NCBI GenBank assembly: GCA_963807975.1 | Contig: CAWEDV010000003.1 | Location: forward strand, 62,001-126,000 | Length of the DNA: 64,000 nt | Direction: 5' to 3' | Origin: JAACFF01 sp963807975 | Lineage (GTDB): Bacteria > Chloroflexota > Anaerolineae > Promineifilales > Promineifilaceae | Shown here: piece after piece, positions 36,068 to 44,873 of the stretch | Layout: every line of letters begins with the position of its first letter | Numbering within the stretch: the first letter of the stretch is position 1 | Made by a program: the position numbers and the translations under genes | Notes under the pieces: generated by a model | The model's input: only the letters and a program-made list of their open reading frames with translations | Databases searched by the model: none | What the model was told of the DNA's origin: nothing

Positions 36068-36658
36068 ATGAGCACAGAAAACAACAAACTGAAACGCGAT
36101 CTTTCTATACTGGTTGCCATGTCAGAGGAAATGGAAACCTACTTGAACAGTGACGTCCTCTTTTGGCGCATGAGCAAAGCGGGCATGCCCGCTCTAACCT
36201 TGGGTGGTTACCTGATGCGTCAGCACCGTCTCTTGGCACTCAACAATCTCTTGACCACCGCAGAACTGTCTGAACTGGAATCGGCCATCACTACCTACAA
36301 TACGGTTCTGTCGGAAGGAATCGTCCGTTTTGAGAAAAAGGCCCATCGCGAGCTAGAAGCGCGGCTTCGTCAATGGGGAGAACATATCAAAGATATCGAT
36401 CGCGGCCTGGCCTCATCAAAAAGCAACTACGCCACAGTGGTCGAAGTTCGGGCCATGATCAGCGGCTTGCAAGATCAACTCGAACTGGCTCCTTTTTCAT
36501 TGGATCCACGTATCCCCCAGCAAGTATCCCTTCTTGATAGCCAACTGCGCAGACAGTGGGAATCCGGCGAATTTGTCTGGCCCAACGAATGGCAGCCAGC
36601 CTATGCTGAGGATGTCTATTGGTGGCTTTACGGCAAGTCCAAAGACAAACGTCGCTAA
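36068..36658 (+). CDS. Conserved hypothetical protein, mostly helical
   Basis: A 196-residue protein starting at the ATG at 36068, after a strong AAGGAGG site; the frame extends upstream without a ribosome site. No signal peptide, transmembrane helix or known motif is visible. The sequence is rich in charged and helical segments (KKAHRELEARLRQWGEHIKD), with an aromatic end (WQPAYAEDVYWWLYG). I do not recognise the family. It probably occurs in related Chloroflexota, given its clean gene structure. It converges on the phosphatase gene, whose stop is 2 nt away. Confidence 0.7.
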   Translation: MSTENNKLKRDLSILVAMSEEMETYLNSDVLFWRMSKAGMPALTLGGYLMRQHRLLALNNLLTTAELSELESAITTYNTVLSEGIVRFEKKAHRELEARLRQWGEHIKDIDRGLASSKSNYATVVEVRAMISGLQDQLELAPFSLDPRIPQQVSLLDSQLRRQWESGEFVWPNEWQPAYAEDVYWWLYGKSKDKRR

Positions 36659-36659
36659 A

Positions 36660-37715
36660 CTAAAGGAGCCCCCGGCTCCTTAAGGCCGACTGCAGCAGTG
36701 GTTCAACCTGGATCTGGATCTGCCTATTGGCATAACCAATCCAATCCACATTGGCCTCGACATTAAGCGGTGCAGACAGAGGACGGCCTTGAGCATCGGT
36801 AACAATCACACCTAATTCTCGGGCAATAAGCTCTGTACAGACATCATAGGGGTGGCAGCAAATGCCCAGTGCAAGCCCTCGTCGAGCCAATAATCTCTCC
36901 ATAAGGGGCCTGAGATCGGCCACAAAGCGATCATGCCCAGCCATTAACTCATACAGCTGCCCACCGCTGCAAATATATTGATCTTCAAAACAATGCGCTT
37001 TCCCAGGCTGAACAGGTCCCAAAGCACCCATCACAATTTCTTCGTCAATCGCCGCCAATTCCTCCCGAACTCCAGCGAAAAACCTGGATATCATGGCAAA
37101 TCCATGGGCTATCGTGCTGGCTGATGATGGTCGTAGGTTAAGGGGGTGGCTTGCACCGCTTAGGCGATTGTATCGGTTAGCCCCGATACCATGACCTCGA
37201 ACGGCCCAGACAACATCGGAGAGATGTTGCTTGACCAAGGGGATTTCAGTCTGCGCCGCAATCAGGATATCTTGCAGGTTGGTGTCCGGTCCATAATTGG
37301 GCGCGATTCCGGTCAGGATCCAGGCGCTCCTTTTTTGATACATCAATCCCCGCGTGCCATCGATGGGATCAACGATAATGCGCCACTGTGCATCTTCGGC
37401 AGAAGTCCCATGGGGTAAAACCACAACTCCTTGTAGAAGACCCTCAGCGATTAGGACCACCGGCGCGATAGAGGCAATCTCGCGTTCGAGAAAGGAGATA
37501 ATAAGATCTTCGCTTACGCGGTCGATTGAATATATCGTGTCGCCTTTCTCTTCAAGCACGATCCTGGCCAGATCAGCCACTTCGCTCTGCTCACAAGCAA
37601 GGACAACCGCATCGCGAATCTGCGCTTGCAGTTTCAAGATTGGGGCCAGTAAGGGTTCTGCTCGAGAAAGAATTTCCTGGCTCTCGCCGTCATTTAGAGG
37701 CCGATTAACTGTCAT
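36660..37715 (-). CDS. Inositol-monophosphatase-family phosphatase
   Basis: About 351 residues from the ATG at 37715 (AGGA about 8 nt upstream). The Li-sensitive, Mg-dependent phosphatase fold is shown by VDPIDGTRGLM (about 116-126), which carries the metal-binding Asp residues, an upstream EEKGD segment, and a C-terminal YDVCTELIARELGVIVTD. It is longer than typical SuhB (about 270), with an insert between the two motifs. The substrate could be inositol phosphate, fructose-1,6-bisphosphate or a 3'-phosphonucleotide; the sequence does not decide. A single-gene unit. Confidence 0.83.
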   Translation of the reverse strand: MTVNRPLNDGESQEILSRAEPLLAPILKLQAQIRDAVVLACEQSEVADLARIVLEEKGDTIYSIDRVSEDLIISFLEREIASIAPVVLIAEGLLQGVVVLPHGTSAEDAQWRIIVDPIDGTRGLMYQKRSAWILTGIAPNYGPDTNLQDILIAAQTEIPLVKQHLSDVVWAVRGHGIGANRYNRLSGASHPLNLRPSSASTIAHGFAMISRFFAGVREELAAIDEEIVMGALGPVQPGKAHCFEDQYICSGGQLYELMAGHDRFVADLRPLMERLLARRGLALGICCHPYDVCTELIARELGVIVTDAQGRPLSAPLNVEANVDWIGYANRQIQIQVEPLLQSALRSRGLL

Positions 37716-37922
37716 TTCTGTCCTGTCAATTCCAACGACAAGAAGCAATTATCAGAGGCGCAACTTTACGTAATACAAAAACCGTGCTATATTTGCCGCA
37801 CGTAATGAGCCTGCTAATTCGCTGATAATTCGCATTGTCTATACTGAGAATACTTGATTTTAAGTTTACGGTATAGCACCTTACAAAGCGAAAAATGGCG
37901 GCTTAACTATGGAGGTGAAGCT

Positions 37923-39074
37923 ATGACCTCAATACGAAAATGGTCAGCTTTGTTTGTAATATTCATAATGCTTGGTCTCTTTTTGGTGGCCTGTGAACGG
38001 CCGCTGCCGACTGACGGGAGTACTGCTCCGGAAGCCACCCCCGCTGAGGCCTATCCCGCGCCAGCAGAGGCTGAAGACGCCGGCAGTCCCGCTGCGGACG
38101 AGCCCCCCACTGAAGGCTATCCATTAGGAGAAGAGGATGAACCGACTCCACCTGCTGAAGAAGCCGAGAGCATCGATGCTTATCCTGGAGGTCCAGGGAA
38201 TGAAGCTTTAGGCGAGCAGCTTGACGGTGCAACTGCTGCGGGTGAGACTCTCGAGGGAGAAGCCGCAGAAGGCGAGCTCACGGAAGGGGAAGCGGGAGAT
38301 GGAGAGCAGGTTGAAGGTGAAGCCGCACAAGGTGAAGCTGCTGAAGGTGAAACAGGAGACGGCGAACAGGTTGAGGGTGAAGCTGCTGAAGGTGAAACGG
38401 TAGAAGGGTCAGCGAATGAATCTATCGAAGAAGCTGCCATGGAGACCGGCAGGACCCATACAGTCGGCGCCGGTGAAACCCTATTTCAGATTGGCATGCA
38501 GTATGGCATGAGTTGGGTCGTCCTTGCCGAAGCTAACGGCATCACCAATCCCGACAGTCTCTACCTCGGGCAAGTTTTGGTCATCCCTGATGTCGAAGAT
38601 CTAGAGCAAACAGAAGAAACGGCCGAAGCTGCAGACGATGCGGCGGAGGCCACCGAAGCTGAGGAACCAGCGAAAGCGACCGAGGAAACGACCTATATTG
38701 TCCAATTTGGGGATACGCTCTACAGCATCAGCGTACAATATGACGTTACTATGATGGATATTGCTCGCGCAAATGAGCTGCCAGGTTTTGACCAGATCTA
38801 CGCGGGCCAGGAGCTTATCATCCCCCGGGCAGAAACGGAAGAGGAAGCAGATGCGGGGACGGCTGAAGAAAGTGAAGAGGCTGAATCATCCACTGAAGGT
38901 GGTGCAGAAGGCGAAGCAGCCGGTGCTAGCCACGTCGTCCAGGAAAATGAAACCGTTTTTACCATTGCTTTCAAATATGGCATTATCTGGACGCAGGTGG
39001 TAGAGGCCAACGAGCTCGAATCACCATATACTCTAGAGGTTGGGCAAACGCTCGTTATCCCAGCGAGCGAATAG
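37923..39074 (+). CDS. Lipoprotein with acidic EGE repeats and three LysM domains
   Basis: A 383-residue lipoprotein from the ATG at 37923 (GGAGGTGA site). The signal peptide ends LGLFLVAC. A Pro/Glu-rich stretch is followed by a very acidic repeat (about 100-165) built from EGEAAEGE and GDGEQVEGE units. Three LysM domains then bind glycan chains of peptidoglycan or chitin-like polymers: HTVGAGETLFQIGMQYG, YIVQFGDTLYSISVQYD and HVVQENETVFTIAFKYG, each closing with LVIP or LIIP. No catalytic domain is present, so it is probably a cell-wall-binding anchor or scaffold. A hairpin follows the stop. Confidence 0.9.
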   Translation: MTSIRKWSALFVIFIMLGLFLVACERPLPTDGSTAPEATPAEAYPAPAEAEDAGSPAADEPPTEGYPLGEEDEPTPPAEEAESIDAYPGGPGNEALGEQLDGATAAGETLEGEAAEGELTEGEAGDGEQVEGEAAQGEAAEGETGDGEQVEGEAAEGETVEGSANESIEEAAMETGRTHTVGAGETLFQIGMQYGMSWVVLAEANGITNPDSLYLGQVLVIPDVEDLEQTEETAEAADDAAEATEAEEPAKATEETTYIVQFGDTLYSISVQYDVTMMDIARANELPGFDQIYAGQELIIPRAETEEEADAGTAEESEEAESSTEGGAEGEAAGASHVVQENETVFTIAFKYGIIWTQVVEANELESPYTLEVGQTLVIPASE

Positions 39075-39105
39075 CGAACGTATCCTTTTAATCAATGACT
39101 AGCCT

Positions 39106-39131
39106 AAAGGTGCGGCAGCAGTCGCACCTTT
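39106..39131 (+). terminator. Probable terminator after the LysM lipoprotein
   Basis: A 9-bp perfect stem (AAAGGTGCG with CGCACCTTT) and an 8-nt loop, 31 nt past the stop. The T residues lie within the stem and the following tract is mixed, so strength is uncertain. Confidence 0.55.
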
Positions 39132-39149
39132 ATGATTTATGGATAGAAG

Positions 39150-40202
39150 ATGAATTGGCAAGGTGTTATCCACAAATATAATGACTATCTCCCCTTCTCC
39201 AGCGATGCCCCTGTCGTCACGCTGAACGAAGGGAATACCCCATTAATTCAAGCGCGAAACTTGGCCGAAGTAGTGGCCCCCAATGCCGGTTTAAAACTCT
39301 TTCTAAAATATGAAGGCTTGAACCCCACCGGTTCTTTCAAAGATCGGGGCATGACAGCAGCCATGACCCAGGCCGTGATCGAAGGAGCCAAGACGGTCAT
39401 TTGTGCCAGCACAGGGAATACGGCGGCTAGTGCCGCTGCCTATGCTGCGCGCGCCGGTTTACGCTGCCTGGTGCTGGTTCCAGAAGGCAAGATCGCCCTG
39501 GGTAAATTGGCGGCTAGCCTTGCTTATGGCGCGGAAGTGATCAGCATCGACGGCTCATTTGATAATGCTCTAGACATGGTTCGCGAAATTGTGAAACGTC
39601 AGCCGGTTGCTCTGGTAAACTCAATCAATCCCTGGCGATTAGAGGGGCAGAAAACAGGCGCCTTTGAGATCATCGATCAACTTGGTGGATATGCACCCGA
39701 CTGGCACTGCCTGCCGGTTGGCAACGCCGGCAATATCACCGCCTATTGGATGGGCTACAAACAGTACGACAAAGGTATACCCCAAATCCTGGGTGGACAG
39801 GCCGCCGGCTCAGCCCCTATTGTAACGGGCAAAGTGGTGGAAAATCCTGAAACCATCGCTACGGCCATCCGCATCGGCAATCCGGCCCGTTGGCGACAGG
39901 CGCTAGAAGCGCTGGATGAATCAGACGGCATCATCACCGCCGTGACTGATGAAAAAATCCTGGAAAGCTGGAGCTTACTGGCCAAACTTGAAGGGGTATT
40001 TGTGGAACCGGCATCAGCGACCGGCCTTGCCGCGCTGAAGCAGAAGATTGAGCAGGGCGAGATTGATCCACGAGGCAAAACGGCCGTCTGCATCCTCACC
40101 GGTCATGGGCTGAAGGATCCGGGAACGGCCGTTGATCAGGCAGCACCCCCCATCACTTTGGCTGCTGAAATTGATGCCTTGGAAGAATATTTGGCTGATT
40201 AA
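39150..40202 (+). CDS. thrC: Threonine synthase
   Basis: A 350-residue PLP enzyme of fold type II converting O-phosphohomoserine to threonine. The PLP lysine lies in NPTGSFKDRGM (about Lys61), with ASTGNTAASAAAYAARAG next and the phosphate loop PVGNAGNITAYW (about 190-201). The short form without the N-terminal extension is typical of many bacteria. No T-box is visible upstream, unlike thrS. Its stop overlaps the convergent DUF6062 gene by 4 nt. Confidence 0.95.
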   Translation: MNWQGVIHKYNDYLPFSSDAPVVTLNEGNTPLIQARNLAEVVAPNAGLKLFLKYEGLNPTGSFKDRGMTAAMTQAVIEGAKTVICASTGNTAASAAAYAARAGLRCLVLVPEGKIALGKLAASLAYGAEVISIDGSFDNALDMVREIVKRQPVALVNSINPWRLEGQKTGAFEIIDQLGGYAPDWHCLPVGNAGNITAYWMGYKQYDKGIPQILGGQAAGSAPIVTGKVVENPETIATAIRIGNPARWRQALEALDESDGIITAVTDEKILESWSLLAKLEGVFVEPASATGLAALKQKIEQGEIDPRGKTAVCILTGHGLKDPGTAVDQAAPPITLAAEIDALEEYLAD

Positions 40203-40945
40203 AGCTTGCTTTCCGGCCCAACCACACGCTGTAAAGCTTTGCGCCAGCTTTGGCGCTCGCTGTCCGTGATTTTCTCATCCCGGAATCGATGATCACTCTT
40301 GCGAATGAATTCGTCTAAGTTTTCTATCAGTTCCGTAAGCTGCTCTTGAGTAATCGTCACCAATAAGTCAAAAGCTTCCTGATTACGCGCCGCTTCCAGC
40401 GCCATGCGCAGATGGACCAGGCACAATCCATCAGAATGCTTCAGAGCAGATGCCATATCCTCATCCAGTTTGGCCAGCGCTTGGGAAACAGACTTAAGGG
40501 CCAGCTTTTCCGCTTCATCACGCCGTTCGCAGGCCGGGCACTGCGCTTTTTCAGGTAGATATTTGGCGGTTGTTGCTTCTCTTGCTGCTCCTTCATCCAG
40601 GCCGATCACGTCGGTCATCATCAACTTGAGACTGCTTCTGCGGCTTTTTCCGTATGTAATCTCCCCCAGTCGTTTGTGAATTGTGTTCACCAGGTCACGG
40701 TGTACAACGGCGATACCCAGTGGGGCGCTGTCTCCCGCACCAGGCAGCAGCCAGGCATGTTCTTTGCAGTATCCCAAGGAATCGCGCAGCGCTGCCCTTA
40801 GACTGATATCGTTGACGCTGTCATAAATCAGAGAGGTCAAGTGGCGGTTGGCCGATGCCTGACCTAGGCGGCACAAGGGGCAGCCTGGTTTCTGGCAGGC
40901 ATCAATCATTTCGTAGTAGCTGTAAGTTTGAGGTCCTCTTTTCAT
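40199..40945 (-). CDS. DUF6062 family cysteine-motif protein
   Basis: A 248-residue soluble protein with two CxxC pairs, CPLCRLGQ (about residues 22-29) and CPACERRDE (about 136-144), plus Cys-His elements (GYCKEHAWLL, GLCLVHLRMA). The pattern suggests metal-binding sites, probably zinc. It matches what I recall of DUF6062, a family seen in Chloroflexota and Firmicutes with unknown function. Its ATG overlaps the stop of the SH3-like gene (ATGA at 40942-40945), so the two are translationally coupled. Confidence 0.72.
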   Translation of the reverse strand: MKRGPQTYSYYEMIDACQKPGCPLCRLGQASANRHLTSLIYDSVNDISLRAALRDSLGYCKEHAWLLPGAGDSAPLGIAVVHRDLVNTIHKRLGEITYGKSRRSSLKLMMTDVIGLDEGAAREATTAKYLPEKAQCPACERRDEAEKLALKSVSQALAKLDEDMASALKHSDGLCLVHLRMALEAARNQEAFDLLVTITQEQLTELIENLDEFIRKSDHRFRDEKITDSERQSWRKALQRVVGPESKL

Positions 40946-41757
40946 GCTCCCCCTTCTCCGTCCGCGGCCTCGTCGCCGCTGCCCAGATAGGATTCCAACA
41001 CCCAGCCGACCGCCCCGTCAACAGTGCTTACCTCACGCCAGATGCCCCCGCCAACACTCGCATGCCCGGGGAATAAGATCACGGTGTCGCCTCCCCGAAC
41101 CAGGACATAATCCTGACCTCCCGGCGTCCGCTTAATCCACAACGTGCTGCTGCCGGTATTGATCAGGGCTGTTTCTTCAAAGATTGGTGTGGGGGTGTTG
41201 GTCGGCGTCGGAGTTATAGTAGGCGTTGGACTGGAAGTCGGAGAAGGCGTAACTGTTGGCGTCGCACTCGGCGTCAATGAAGGTAAAATTACTTCAGTCG
41301 CTGTCGCCTCAGCCTCTTCCTCACCAGCGGCGCTGATGGCCACAGCCGTCTCTGTCAATGCCGCAGGCGGTGGCCCACCAAATGCCCCGCTGTCAGGCGT
41401 TCCATCATCGATAGTGACGCCCTCGTCCGAACCATTGGGCACCGCGGTCGATACAGGTCCGGCCAATCCACCCATGGCGCCTGATTCATTAGTATCAGCA
41501 ACTTGTGTCGCCTCGGCCGTCGCGCTGCCTGTCACCCCTCCCAGGGGCACTCCTGCCAGAAAAAAACCGCCTGATAACAGCAGCAAAGCCAGTGCGAAAC
41601 CGGTGAAGGTACGAGCACGCAGATCCAGGCGATAGCCGGATAGGCCAAGTCGAGTTAGTAATCGTGGTGATTGAGCAAGATAGGCCAGGATCAACATGAG
41701 TGTTGTGCCCACGGCCGTAATGCCCATACCCCACAGAGTCCACAGTGGGAAACCCAT
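40942..41757 (-). CDS. Membrane protein with Thr/Pro linker and SH3-like domain
   Basis: A 271-residue protein with two N-terminal transmembrane helices (about 7-28 and 50-70), a long Thr/Ser/Pro-rich linker (TPTVTPSPTSSPTPTITPTP, about 155-190) and a C-terminal SH3-like domain ending WREVSTVDGAVGWVLESYL. The SH3-like part should lie outside the membrane and may bind the cell wall. It is translationally coupled to the downstream DUF6062 gene through a 4-nt overlap, which suggests a joint but unknown role. Confidence 0.75.
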   Translation of the reverse strand: MGFPLWTLWGMGITAVGTTLMLILAYLAQSPRLLTRLGLSGYRLDLRARTFTGFALALLLLSGGFFLAGVPLGGVTGSATAEATQVADTNESGAMGGLAGPVSTAVPNGSDEGVTIDDGTPDSGAFGGPPPAALTETAVAISAAGEEEAEATATEVILPSLTPSATPTVTPSPTSSPTPTITPTPTNTPTPIFEETALINTGSSTLWIKRTPGGQDYVLVRGGDTVILFPGHASVGGGIWREVSTVDGAVGWVLESYLGSGDEAADGEGGA

Positions 41758-41980
41758 AGCGGCAAGATTATAACCAATTTAGGGTCAACGTGTAAATCAC
41801 TAAGGTAGCAGGTATAATGCCCATAATAACAATTTCCTACCTACTTGAAGTTTAAAAACTCGCCAAAATGATGCTTTGGCCCGTCTTCCGACTGCGCCAT
41901 CGCTAGGGCTCGCCGCCCATGGGAAAGCAATCAGATGGCGGGAAAATTCAACCTACCAAGGGATCCATTTGGAGAGAAAT

Positions 41981-43372
41981 ATGAGTGATTCTTACGATCT
42001 ATTAGTCCTCGGCGCTGGTCCTGGGGGATATGTGGCCGCAATTCGAGCCGCACAATTAGGCCAAAAAGTAGCCATTATAGAAAAAGAGTATATGGGTGGC
42101 GTCTGCCTCAATATTGGCTGCATTCCCACCAAAGCGCTGATCAAGAATGCGGAACTGGCCCATACCCTGCAGCATCGCATGCGAGAGTTTGGCTTCAGTT
42201 TTGATAATCTAGAACTAGATTATGGAAAAGCCTTTAAGCGCAGCCGCCAGGTATCCAGCCGTCTTGTCAAAGGGGTTGGTTTCCTGATGCGCAAGAACAA
42301 TATCGATGTCTTTGAAGGCACGGGCCAGCTAACCGGGCCCAATTCCATTTCGGTCAGTTTAAACGACGGCAGCAGCAAGTTGCTTACCGCCTCAAATATC
42401 ATCATTGCCACCGGGGCGCGACCACGCACCCTGCCTGGCATAGAGTTTGATGGCCAGCGCATCGTCTCCTATGTGGAATGTATCCTCGCCGAAAAACTGC
42501 CCGAACGTTTGATCATCATTGGCGGCGGCGCCATTGGCGTCGAGTTCGCTTATGTTTGGGCCAACTATGGCGTTGAGGTCACCATTTTGGAAATGCTGCC
42601 TCATCTCTTGCCTAATGAAGATCCGGAAATAAGCGTTGTTCTGGAAAAAGCGTATAAGAAGTTAGGGGTGAAGTTCCATACCAACACCCGCGTAGAAGCA
42701 TTGCAGAAGACGGACGATGGGGTAAAAGTCGCCCTGCAAGACGGTTCTGAAATTGAGGCGGATCAGGTCCTGTTGGCCATTAATTTCCAGCCCAATGTAG
42801 AAAATCTGGGCTTGGAATCAGCAGGCGTGCAGCTAACCGAACGGGGCAACATCGGTATCGACGAACAGATGCGAACCAATGTGCTCAACATCTACGCCAT
42901 TGGCGACGTGGCCACCGATTACCGTCTAGCTCATATCGCTTCAGCCATGGGCATCGTCGCCGCCGAAGCCATCGCTGGTCATGAGACGGCAAAACTGGAT
43001 TATAAAATGTTGCCGCGCTGCACCTATTCCGTACCCCAGGTAGCTAGCTTTGGTTATACGGAAAGCCAGGCTGTGGAAGCGGGATATGAAGTAAACGTCG
43101 GTAGTTTTCCCTTCCAAGCCAACGGCAAAGCGCTGGGTCTGGGCGAAAGAGACGGCTTCATCAAGATCGTCGCCGATGCCAAATATGGTGAGATTCTCGG
43201 GGCGCACATGGTAGGTCCCGACGTCACAGAACTGCTGCCCGAGCTTACCCTGGCCCACAATGCGGAGTTAACGGCGGAAGAGATCGCCCGCAATGTTCAT
43301 GCTCACCCCACACTCAGTGAGGCCCTGATGGAAGCAGCCCATGGCGTTGAGGGGGATCCGATCCACGTCTAA
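41981..43372 (+). CDS. lpdA: Dihydrolipoyl dehydrogenase (E3)
   Basis: A 463-residue flavoprotein disulfide reductase from the ATG at 41981 (GGAGAG site); the frame extends upstream without one. FAD site VLGAGPGGYVAAIRAAQLG; redox-active disulfide GGVCLNIGCIPTKAL (about 40-54); NAD site IIGGGAIGVEFAYVWANYG (about 177-195); C-terminal catalytic HAHPTLSEALMEA with the His-Glu pair. It reoxidises lipoamide in pyruvate, 2-oxoacid or glycine cleavage complexes. No E1, E2 or glycine cleavage gene is adjacent, so it must serve complexes encoded elsewhere. Confidence 0.94.
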   Translation: MSDSYDLLVLGAGPGGYVAAIRAAQLGQKVAIIEKEYMGGVCLNIGCIPTKALIKNAELAHTLQHRMREFGFSFDNLELDYGKAFKRSRQVSSRLVKGVGFLMRKNNIDVFEGTGQLTGPNSISVSLNDGSSKLLTASNIIIATGARPRTLPGIEFDGQRIVSYVECILAEKLPERLIIIGGGAIGVEFAYVWANYGVEVTILEMLPHLLPNEDPEISVVLEKAYKKLGVKFHTNTRVEALQKTDDGVKVALQDGSEIEADQVLLAINFQPNVENLGLESAGVQLTERGNIGIDEQMRTNVLNIYAIGDVATDYRLAHIASAMGIVAAEAIAGHETAKLDYKMLPRCTYSVPQVASFGYTESQAVEAGYEVNVGSFPFQANGKALGLGERDGFIKIVADAKYGEILGAHMVGPDVTELLPELTLAHNAELTAEEIARNVHAHPTLSEALMEAAHGVEGDPIHV

Positions 43373-43401
43373 AGCGATTACGCTCATCACTGGAAAATAA
43401 T

Positions 43402-43440
43402 AAACCCGGCCTCTCTAAAGAATGAGAAGCCGGGTTTTCA
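43402..43440. terminator. Bidirectional terminator between lpdA and purA
   Basis: A perfect 9-bp stem (AAACCCGGC with GCCGGGTTT) extended by partial CTC/GAG pairing, with T runs on both strands, placed between two convergent genes. Confidence 0.88.
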
Positions 43441-43473
43441 TTATTGAAGGTCACTGGCTGCTTTGCGATCGAG

Positions 43474-44766
43474 CTAGCCAACCGTGATTGATTGCTCTCT
43501 CCCAGGTCCCACTGAAATATGGCTGATAGGCACACCTGTTTGATCAGAGATAAAGGCGACGTATCGTTGCGCATTTTGGGGCAGATCAACCAGCCGACGC
43601 ACCCCCATGATATCCGCTCTCCAGCCCGGTAGATTTTCGTAAACTGGTTGGCAGCGGCCCAGATCATTCAAATCGGCCGGAATATGGCGTATGCGCTGGC
43701 CATCTAATTCGTAGGCTACGCAAACAGGAATTTCCTCAAAGCCGCTCAATATATCCAACTTTGTAACCACTAAATCGGTCAGGCTGTTGATCCGCCGCGC
43801 ATGATGCAAAATAACCAGATCTAGCCAGCCCACCCTTCTCGGCCGTCCCGTCGTCGTGCCATATTCATCCCAAGGATTTTCACCCGTACCGCGTAAACGA
43901 GCAGCCAGTGCGCCCTCCAATTCCGTCGGGAATGGTCCGCTGCCTACGCGCGTTGTAAACGCCTTGGCCACACCAACAATGTGGTTCACACATTTTGGCC
44001 CGATACCCAAACCACAGAGCGCGCCCCCTGAAGTGGGGGACGAACTGGTCACATAGGGGTAGGTGCCATGATCGATATCCAGCAGAGTGCCTTGTGCCCC
44101 CTCCGCCAATACGGTTTGTTTAGCAGTGAGCGCAGCGTCAATTATCAGGTCCACGTCTGTCAGATGCGGCGCTAGACGCTGGGCAAATTTGCGATATTGA
44201 GCGGCAACTTCTTCTGCGTCAATTGGTTCAGCATCGTAGATCTTTATCAACACCTGATTATGGGCCTCGATATGAGCCAGCAACAAATCGGCCAGTTTAT
44301 CGGGATCTTTCATTTGCCCGGCACGGATGCCGCTGCGGCTGGTCTTGTCCGCATAGGCCGGTCCGATCCCGCGCTGGGTGGTGCCAATCGCCACAGCCCC
44401 TCTATGTGCTTCACGTGCTCCATCCAAGGCGATGTGGGCCGGTGTGATCAGATGCGCTTTATGGCTAATTTTCAACCGCTCAGGTGCCACGTCGACGGCA
44501 CGAACAGCCAGGGTATCGATTTCCCTGATTAATACAGCGGGATTGATCACGGTGCCATTGCCAATAAGACACAAAGTATCCTGGTGGACAATCCCAGAGG
44601 GAATCAGGTGCAGCTTAAATATCTCATCCCCAATCGTGACCGTATGTCCGGCATTGTCACCACCACTGTATCGAGCAACAATATCTGCCTGTGCTGCCAA
44701 CAAATCCGTGATGCGCCCTTTTCCCTCATCACCCCACTGGGCTCCAACAACAATGTTCAAAGGCAT
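43474..44766 (-). CDS. purA: Adenylosuccinate synthetase
   Basis: A 430-residue GTP-dependent enzyme joining IMP and aspartate in AMP synthesis. The start VVGAQWGDEGKGRITDLLA holds the P-loop-like motif with the catalytic Asp; NAGHTV, GTTQRGIGPAYADK and TTGRPRRVGWLDL are all in place. Complete and of standard length. An AGGGG site precedes the ATG. Its neighbours on the same strand are cell-wall genes. Confidence 0.97.
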   Translation of the reverse strand: MPLNIVVGAQWGDEGKGRITDLLAAQADIVARYSGGDNAGHTVTIGDEIFKLHLIPSGIVHQDTLCLIGNGTVINPAVLIREIDTLAVRAVDVAPERLKISHKAHLITPAHIALDGAREAHRGAVAIGTTQRGIGPAYADKTSRSGIRAGQMKDPDKLADLLLAHIEAHNQVLIKIYDAEPIDAEEVAAQYRKFAQRLAPHLTDVDLIIDAALTAKQTVLAEGAQGTLLDIDHGTYPYVTSSSPTSGGALCGLGIGPKCVNHIVGVAKAFTTRVGSGPFPTELEGALAARLRGTGENPWDEYGTTTGRPRRVGWLDLVILHHARRINSLTDLVVTKLDILSGFEEIPVCVAYELDGQRIRHIPADLNDLGRCQPVYENLPGWRADIMGVRRLVDLPQNAQRYVAFISDQTGVPISHISVGPGREQSITVG

Positions 44767-44873
44767 AGTTTTTCCCCTTGCAGTTCATTGCCCTGCCAGC
44801 ATTTGCTCGTTTGCCCCATTATTTTTGGCGCCTTTACCTCTTCCACGAAGCAGTGCGCGATTTCAAAAATAAT

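Noticed and set aside
41876..41980. 35-residue N-terminal extension of lipoamide dehydrogenase
   Set aside because: The GGAGAG site and the family start both point to the ATG at 41981.
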